Assembly (NCBI RefSeq): GCF_002531935.1
Contig: NZ_NWSV01000019.1
Span: forward strand, 51,077-115,076
Origin: Rhizobium chutanense
Lineage (GTDB): Bacteria > Pseudomonadota > Alphaproteobacteria > Rhizobiales > Rhizobiaceae
DNA length: 64,000 nucleotides
Direction of reading: 5' to 3'
This document shows, one piece after another, positions 59,837 through 64,000 of the stretch. The notes below the pieces were generated by a model, which saw only the letters and a program-made list of their open reading frames with translations, did no database searches and was not told the origin of the DNA. The translations under genes and the position numbers were made by a program. The stretch's first letter is position 1. Each line of letters starts with the position of its first letter.

Positions 59837-61036
59837 TCACCCCATCTTCCCCGGATTGAAGATCCCCGCCGGATCGAATTTTTCCTTCACCCGCCGCGAC
59901 AGCATCGCCACCGCCTCCGGCTCCGGATGAAACGCCGCAGTTGCCGCCCTCGCCGCATCAGACGCTCGGATCAGCGTCGCATGGCCGCCGCCGAGCACCT
60001 TGATGAAGCGGCGGACCAGTTCGGCTTCGGGACCGGCCTCCATGCGCATCCAGACGAGGCCGCCCTGCCAGTCATAGAAGGCATCGACGCCGGCTTCCAG
60101 ACGCAGGGCCGCGACCAGCCGATGGCCGGTGCCGGGGGCGACCGAGACGCGCCAGACCGGCCGAAGGGTGCCGTCGGCATAAGGCAGGACGTCGCGGATT
60201 TCCTGCCAGAGCCTGCGGCTCTCCGGCTGCTCCAGCCGCGTCACCGTGGCGAAGGCAGACATGGCCGCCGCAAGTTTTTCCAAGCGCACCTCGACCGAGC
60301 CGGCCAGGCCCTCGATGCGCAGAACCGTCGCTTCGCCCTCCGGCAGTTTGCCGGCGAGGAATTTCCACGTCACCGTCAAGGGCAGATGGGCCGCACCTGA
60401 CACTTCGACCGGCAGCGCCATCGCCGCCGCCATGGCGCCTGCCGCCTCGGCGTCGTTGAGACCTGACAGCACCACCGTCCGCTCGGTCTTCGCAGACGGC
60501 GGCACCCGGAAAGTGACTTCGGTGAGGAAGCCCAGCGTGCCGTGCGAGCCGGCGATCAGCTTGACGAGATCGAGGCCGGTGACGTTCTTCATCACCCGGC
60601 CGCCGGCCTTGATGATCTCGCCCTTGCCGTTGATGAAACGCACACCGAGCAGGCTGTCGCGGGCAGCGCCGGCGACGAGCCGGCGCGGGCCGGAGACATT
60701 GGCGGCGAAGACGCCGCCGATGGTCGGCTCGCCCGATGTGCCCATCACCGGGCGATGATCCATCGGCTCGAAGGCGAGCATCTGGCCGCTTTCGGAAAGC
60801 GCCGCCTCGACCTCGGCCAGCGGCGTGCCGGATCGGGCAGTCATCACCATCTCACCGGGATTATAGGCGACGACGCCGGAAAGCCCGGTCGAGCGCAGCC
60901 GGTCTTCGGCGGCTACGGCATTGCCGAAACCCGAGCGGGTATTGCCACCGCAGATCGCGAGCGGCCGGCCTGTCTCCGCATGGGCACGAACGATTGCCGC
61001 CGCCTCGTCCTCGCTGGTCGGCCTCAGATCGATCAT
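59837..61036 (-). CDS. glcE: Glycolate oxidase FAD-binding subunit
   Basis: GlcE is the second flavin-type subunit of glycolate oxidase. The 399-residue product is a shortened VAO/PCMH FAD-binding protein: RPLAICGGNTRSGFGNAV, NPGEMVMTARSGTPLAEVEA, GGVFAANVSGPRRLVAGAAR, GRVMKNVTGLDLVKLIAGSH. The full cap domain of GlcD is reduced. Its start overlaps the glcD stop by 4 bases. Downstream, the repeat separates it from glcF. Confidence 0.93.
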   Translation of the reverse strand: MIDLRPTSEDEAAAIVRAHAETGRPLAICGGNTRSGFGNAVAAEDRLRSTGLSGVVAYNPGEMVMTARSGTPLAEVEAALSESGQMLAFEPMDHRPVMGTSGEPTIGGVFAANVSGPRRLVAGAARDSLLGVRFINGKGEIIKAGGRVMKNVTGLDLVKLIAGSHGTLGFLTEVTFRVPPSAKTERTVVLSGLNDAEAAGAMAAAMALPVEVSGAAHLPLTVTWKFLAGKLPEGEATVLRIEGLAGSVEVRLEKLAAAMSAFATVTRLEQPESRRLWQEIRDVLPYADGTLRPVWRVSVAPGTGHRLVAALRLEAGVDAFYDWQGGLVWMRMEAGPEAELVRRFIKVLGGGHATLIRASDAARAATAAFHPEPEAVAMLSRRVKEKFDPAGIFNPGKMG

Positions 61037-62472
61037 GCGGCAGGACGCCCTTCGAGCGGGAAAACCTTCGACGGGTTGAGGATCCAGCCGGGATCGAAGG
61101 CGGCGCGCGCCGCCATCTGCTGGGCGAGATCGGCGTCGGAATATTGATGCCGCATCAGGTCGCGCTTCTCGATGCCGACGCCGTGTTCGCCGGTGAGGCA
61201 GCCGCCGGCATCGACGCAGAGCTTCAGGATATCATTGCCGGCGGCTTCGGCGCGGGCGGCATCCTCGGGATCATTGGCGTTAAAAAGGATCAGCGGATGC
61301 ATATTGCCGTCGCCGGCATGGAAGACGTTGGCGACGCGCAGGCCGTAATGATCGACGATCTCCGCGGTTCTCTTCAGCACGTGGGACAGCTGGCTGAGCG
61401 GCACGGTGCCGTCCATGCAGATATAATCGGCAATGCGGCCGGTGGCGCCGAAGGCGGATTTGCGGCCCTTCCAGATCAAGGCCGCCTCGGTCGCCGACTG
61501 GCATTCGCGCACAGTCTTCACAGCATGCCGGCGGGCGATCTCGACGATGTCCTTCAGCGTGGCGTCCATCTCCGCTTCCGAACCCTCGACCTCGACGATC
61601 AGCAGCGCGCCGACATCGAGGGGATAACCGGCATGGGCAAAGGCCTCGCAGATCTCGATGGCCGGCTTGTCCATGAATTCGATCGCAACCGGGACGATGC
61701 CGGCGGCGATGACATCGGCAACGCAGGCTCCGGCCTCTTCCGACGTTTCGAAGCCGAAGAGCACAGGGCGCGCGCCTTCCGGCTTGGCGATCAGCCGCAC
61801 GGTCGCCTCGGTGACGATGCCGAGCTGACCTTCATGGCCGCAGACGAGGCCGAGCAGATCATAACCCGCCGCATCCAGCGCCTTGCCGCCGAGTTCGATC
61901 ACCGTGCCGTCGACCAGCACCATCCGGACGCCGAGCAGATTGTTGGTGGTGACACCATATTTCAGGCAGTGGGCGCCGCCGGAATTCATGCCGATATTGC
62001 CGCCGATGGTGCAGGCAAGCTGCGAACTCGGGTCGGGCGCGTAGAAAAAGCCGTCCGGCGAGACGGATTCGGAGATATTGAGATTGGTGACGCCCGCCTG
62101 GACCACGGCTGCCCGGTTCGGCAGATCGATTTCGAGGATGCGGTTCATCTTCGACAGGCCGAGCACGACGGCATCTTCCTGCGGTATGGCGCCGCCCGAC
62201 AGCGAGGTGCCGGCGCCGCGCGGCACGACGGGAATGCCGTAGCGGTGGCAATAACGCATGATGGCCGAGACCTCGGCGGTGGTGCGCGGCAGGGCGACGG
62301 CGAGCGGCAGGCGGCGGTAGGAGACGAAGGCGTCGGTCTCGAACGGCACCAGTTCGCGCGCCTCATGCACCAGGCATTCCGGCGGCAGAAGATCGGTCAG
62401 ATCGGCGACGATCTGGGCTCGACGCGCCAGGACGTCGGCGCGGGGGGCGAGAAACGAAATGGCGTCGGACAT
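61033..62472 (-). CDS. glcD: Glycolate oxidase subunit GlcD
   Basis: GlcD is the catalytic FAD subunit that oxidises glycolate (and lactate-like hydroxy acids) to glyoxylate. The 479-residue product has the FAD-binding PCMH domain (IPVVPRGAGTSLSGGAIP, TIGGNIGMNSGGAHCLKYG, LGLVCGHEGQLGIVTEATV). The C-terminal oxidase domain has FHAGDGNMHPLI and GGCLTGEHGVGIEKRDLM. I chose the ATG at 62472 (MSDAISFL). It is first in glcDEF and divergent from a LysR gene, the probable regulator. Confidence 0.94.
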   Translation of the reverse strand: MSDAISFLAPRADVLARRAQIVADLTDLLPPECLVHEARELVPFETDAFVSYRRLPLAVALPRTTAEVSAIMRYCHRYGIPVVPRGAGTSLSGGAIPQEDAVVLGLSKMNRILEIDLPNRAAVVQAGVTNLNISESVSPDGFFYAPDPSSQLACTIGGNIGMNSGGAHCLKYGVTTNNLLGVRMVLVDGTVIELGGKALDAAGYDLLGLVCGHEGQLGIVTEATVRLIAKPEGARPVLFGFETSEEAGACVADVIAAGIVPVAIEFMDKPAIEICEAFAHAGYPLDVGALLIVEVEGSEAEMDATLKDIVEIARRHAVKTVRECQSATEAALIWKGRKSAFGATGRIADYICMDGTVPLSQLSHVLKRTAEIVDHYGLRVANVFHAGDGNMHPLILFNANDPEDAARAEAAGNDILKLCVDAGGCLTGEHGVGIEKRDLMRHQYSDADLAQQMAARAAFDPGWILNPSKVFPLEGRPAA

Positions 62473-62546
62473 GGCGCTCTCCCTAGCCCTGACGACGGGA
62501 AAATGACAGCGGAAATCGGCGAAAACCTCCCGCCGCCGCTCAATCG

Positions 62547-62583
62547 GCTTAGCACTTTCCCGAAAGCGGCGCAAATGCTAAGC
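62547..62583. promoter_or_regulatory. Candidate LysR binding site upstream of glcD
   Basis: The perfect dyad GCTTAGCA (62547-62554) / TGCTAAGC (62576-62583) is centred in the 146-base spacer between glcD and the divergent LysR gene, whose start lies 36 bases further. This is where a LysR activator would normally bind. Confidence 0.55.
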
Positions 62584-62618
62584 ACTTATGCCAAAAAGGG
62601 AAAAAGTCATAAAACCTC

Positions 62619-63515
62619 ATGACCAATCTGGGTGATCTCGAAATCTTTGCCAAGGTCGTTTCGACGGGCAGCATGTCGCTCGCCGGGCGCGCGCTCGGCT
62701 TCTCTCCCGCCGTCGTCTCCAAACGGATCAAACGGCTGGAGGACCGGCTCGGCACCCGGCTTTTGCAGCGTACGACGCGGCAGATCTCGCTGACGGAAGC
62801 CGGACAGGGTTTCTACGACCGCGTTCTCGGCATTCTCGCCGGGCTGGAGGAGGCGGAGTTCTATATTTCCGGCCGCTCGGCGCAGATGCACGGCACGCTG
62901 AAGATCTCGGCACCGACCTCCTTCGGGCGCATGCATATCGCCCCGCATCTGAAGGCTTTCATGGAGGCGCATCCGGAGCTTTCAATCAACCTGGTGCTGA
63001 CCGACGAATTCAGCGACATCGTCGGCGGCGGCTTCGATCTGGCGATCCGCATCGCCGAACTCACCGATTCCAGCCTCGTCGCCCGCCGGCTGGCGCCGGT
63101 GCGCCGGCTGCTCTGCGCCTCGCCGGATTATCTGGCGGCGCATGGCAAGCCGAGAGATATCGACGATCTGAAACATCACCGCTGCCTGCCCGCGCACAAC
63201 AACGACACCTGGCGGCTGAACGGGCCGGATGGAATGCTCAGCCTCAGGCCGGAGGGCATGCTGATCACCAATTCCAGCGAGGTGATCCGCGAGGCTGTCA
63301 TATCAGGCCTCGGGATTGCCCTGCGTTCCACCTGGGATATCGGCGAAGAGCTCAAGGCCGGCCGACTGGTGCAGGTGCTGCCGGCCTATGAAGGCTCGCA
63401 CAATGTGGCGCTATCGGCCGTCTATCCCAGCCGGCAGTTCCTGCCGGCCAAGGTCAGGCTGTTTATCGACTATCTCACCGAGCTCTACGGACCCGTTCCC
63501 TATTGGGAGCGCTGA
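62619..63515 (+). CDS. LysR-family transcriptional regulator
   Basis: A 298-residue LTTR. The N-terminal winged helix (about 5-62) contains GSMSLAGRALGFSPAVVSKR and LGTRLLQRTTRQISLTEAG. The substrate-binding domain (about 90-290) includes LKISAPTSFGRMHIAPHL, FDLAIRIAELTDSSLVARRL and SGLGIALRSTWDIGEELKAG. This form belongs to the DsdC/AphT-like class I group whose ligand is unknown. Position divergent from glcDEF suggests it controls glycolate oxidation and itself (inference). Confidence 0.9.
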   Translation: MTNLGDLEIFAKVVSTGSMSLAGRALGFSPAVVSKRIKRLEDRLGTRLLQRTTRQISLTEAGQGFYDRVLGILAGLEEAEFYISGRSAQMHGTLKISAPTSFGRMHIAPHLKAFMEAHPELSINLVLTDEFSDIVGGGFDLAIRIAELTDSSLVARRLAPVRRLLCASPDYLAAHGKPRDIDDLKHHRCLPAHNNDTWRLNGPDGMLSLRPEGMLITNSSEVIREAVISGLGIALRSTWDIGEELKAGRLVQVLPAYEGSHNVALSAVYPSRQFLPAKVRLFIDYLTELYGPVPYWER

Positions 63516-63530
63516 TAGAAGGCGCAGGGT

Positions 63531-63683
63531 TCAGCGTGAGAGATCGAGATAGGCGTTCGCCACCAGCACGTCGATATCACCGGGCACAGGCACGATGCAG
63601 GGCTGCGGACCGGCCTCGCCCCTGGCGATGCGTTCGAGGCAGCGGGCCTGAAGGGCGAAGCCGAGATCCATCGGCTCGACCAT
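63531..63683 (-). pseudogene. Truncated gene end or small unknown ORF
   Basis: A 50-residue frame (MVEPMDLGFALQARCLERIA, then ARGEAGPQPCIVPVPGDIDV, ending YLDLSR). Almost every third codon base is G or C, so it was evidently coding. It has no ribosome site at the ATG. The frame stays open upstream of the ATG until it enters the palindromic repeat at 63722-63768. I think it is the C-terminal part of a gene interrupted or deleted at the repeat. No family recognised. Confidence 0.5.
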
Positions 63684-63721
63684 ATTGCCGAGCGGCCTGG
63701 GGCCGGCGAGATTGCCGCTTT

Positions 63722-63768
63722 GCCCCTCATCCGGCTGCCGCCACCTTCCCGCCCGCGGGGCGAAGGGA
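63722..63768. repeat. Second-family palindromic repeat, short copy
   Basis: GCCCCTCATCCGGCTGCCGC...CGGGGCGAAGGGACC is the reverse complement of the right half of 44902-45043. It lies 38 bases beyond the truncated ORF at 63531-63683, upstream in that gene's direction. Confidence 0.7.
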
Positions 63769-63793
63769 CCATGCCGCGGCCTCTCCGTTGCCT

Positions 63794-63928
63794 AAGACCC
63801 CTCCCCACAAGGGGGAGGGACTAATCCGGAGCGCCCGCCTCGTCCCACTTGAAACGTCGCAGATATGGAAAACCGATGCGGCAGGTTAAGCCCCTCCCCC
63901 TTGTGGGGAGGGGTTGGGGAGGGGTCTT
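63794..63928. repeat. RIME-like element, copy D
   Basis: Same core as copy A (ACTAATCCGGAGCGCC...CGTCGCAGAT) and the same right end, but the left end is missing about 10-12 bases of the outer repeat. The last 70 bases of the window contain no recognisable feature. Confidence 0.85.
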
Positions 63929-64000
63929 GGATTGGTACAGCCCGGGCTGATCCCTGACAGAATGAACCGGGTTGATGGTTGACAAGTCATAGTGCGTCGG

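Noticed and set aside
63500..63808. 102-codon minus-strand frame at the window end
   Set aside because: Wrong frame relative to the codon-biased remnant at 63531-63683 and mostly inside repeats.

Overview
The window looks like a piece of the main chromosome of a Rhizobium of the R. etli / R. leguminosarum group. The reasons are the high GC content with strongly GC-biased third codon positions, an F0 ATP synthase operon with separate b and b' genes and no F1 genes beside it, the lpxK-waaA lipid A/Kdo cluster, a probable lipid A oxidase gene, and many RIME-like palindromic intergenic repeats. No tRNA, rRNA, CRISPR array, transposase or prophage gene was recognised. The species assignment is an inference from familiarity with these families; no search was run.

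Layout. 1-9.9 kb: the 3' part of rnhB; the F0 operon atpI-B-E-F2-F (minus strand) with a promoter and terminator that can be read; a SleB-type cell wall hydrolase; kup and corA ion transporters; and a cysteine-free Mrp/ApbC P-loop protein. 9.9-16.5 kb: a palindrome-rich non-coding stretch, a LuxR-type regulator, an IclR regulator divergent from a four-gene sugar acid operon (SDR dehydrogenase, dgoK, dgoA, SMP-30 lactonase), and an exported PRC-barrel protein. 16.5-19.8 kb: two signalling genes, a GGDEF-EAL protein with a decayed cyclase site and a PAS-receiver protein with no kinase. 20-28 kb: mutL, a DUF2093 protein, then a minus-strand cluster lpxK - HAD phosphatase - waaA - DUF4170 - IMPase/CysQ-like - pmbA. 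28-35.6 kb: a KefB-type antiporter, a hairpin-controlled 30-codon ORF ahead of an EVE-domain gene, patatin, rsmD, an RluB-type pseudouridine synthase with a very long Arg/Gly-rich tail, tadA and a lipoprotein. 35.7-44 kb: ileS with a compositionally odd editing-domain segment, a Phd/VapC-type toxin-antitoxin pair, ribF, a HAD hydrolase, and groES-groL behind a CIRCE operator. 44-53 kb: an unknown TTG-start gene, a GST, DoxX, hisG-hisZ-hisS, a possible copper-related pair including DUF305, and an aldo/keto reductase. 53-64 kb: HAD, tag, two tandem L,D-transpeptidases followed by an outer-membrane barrel (probable LpxQ), glcF-glcE-glcD with a divergent LysR regulator, and a decayed gene end among repeats.

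Most genes are housekeeping: ATP synthesis, ion homeostasis, envelope biogenesis, translation, mismatch repair, protein folding, histidine and flavin synthesis, glycolate oxidation. The parts that merit a second look are small-scale: the Shine-Dalgarno hairpin near 30.1 kb, the mosaic ileS segment, the Mrp protein with no cysteine but a His-rich linker, the kinase-less PAS-receiver protein, the 15-bp repeat that carries the stop codon of the barrel gene, and four repeat elements whose ends are shared while one has a different core. No wholly new multi-gene system is evident.
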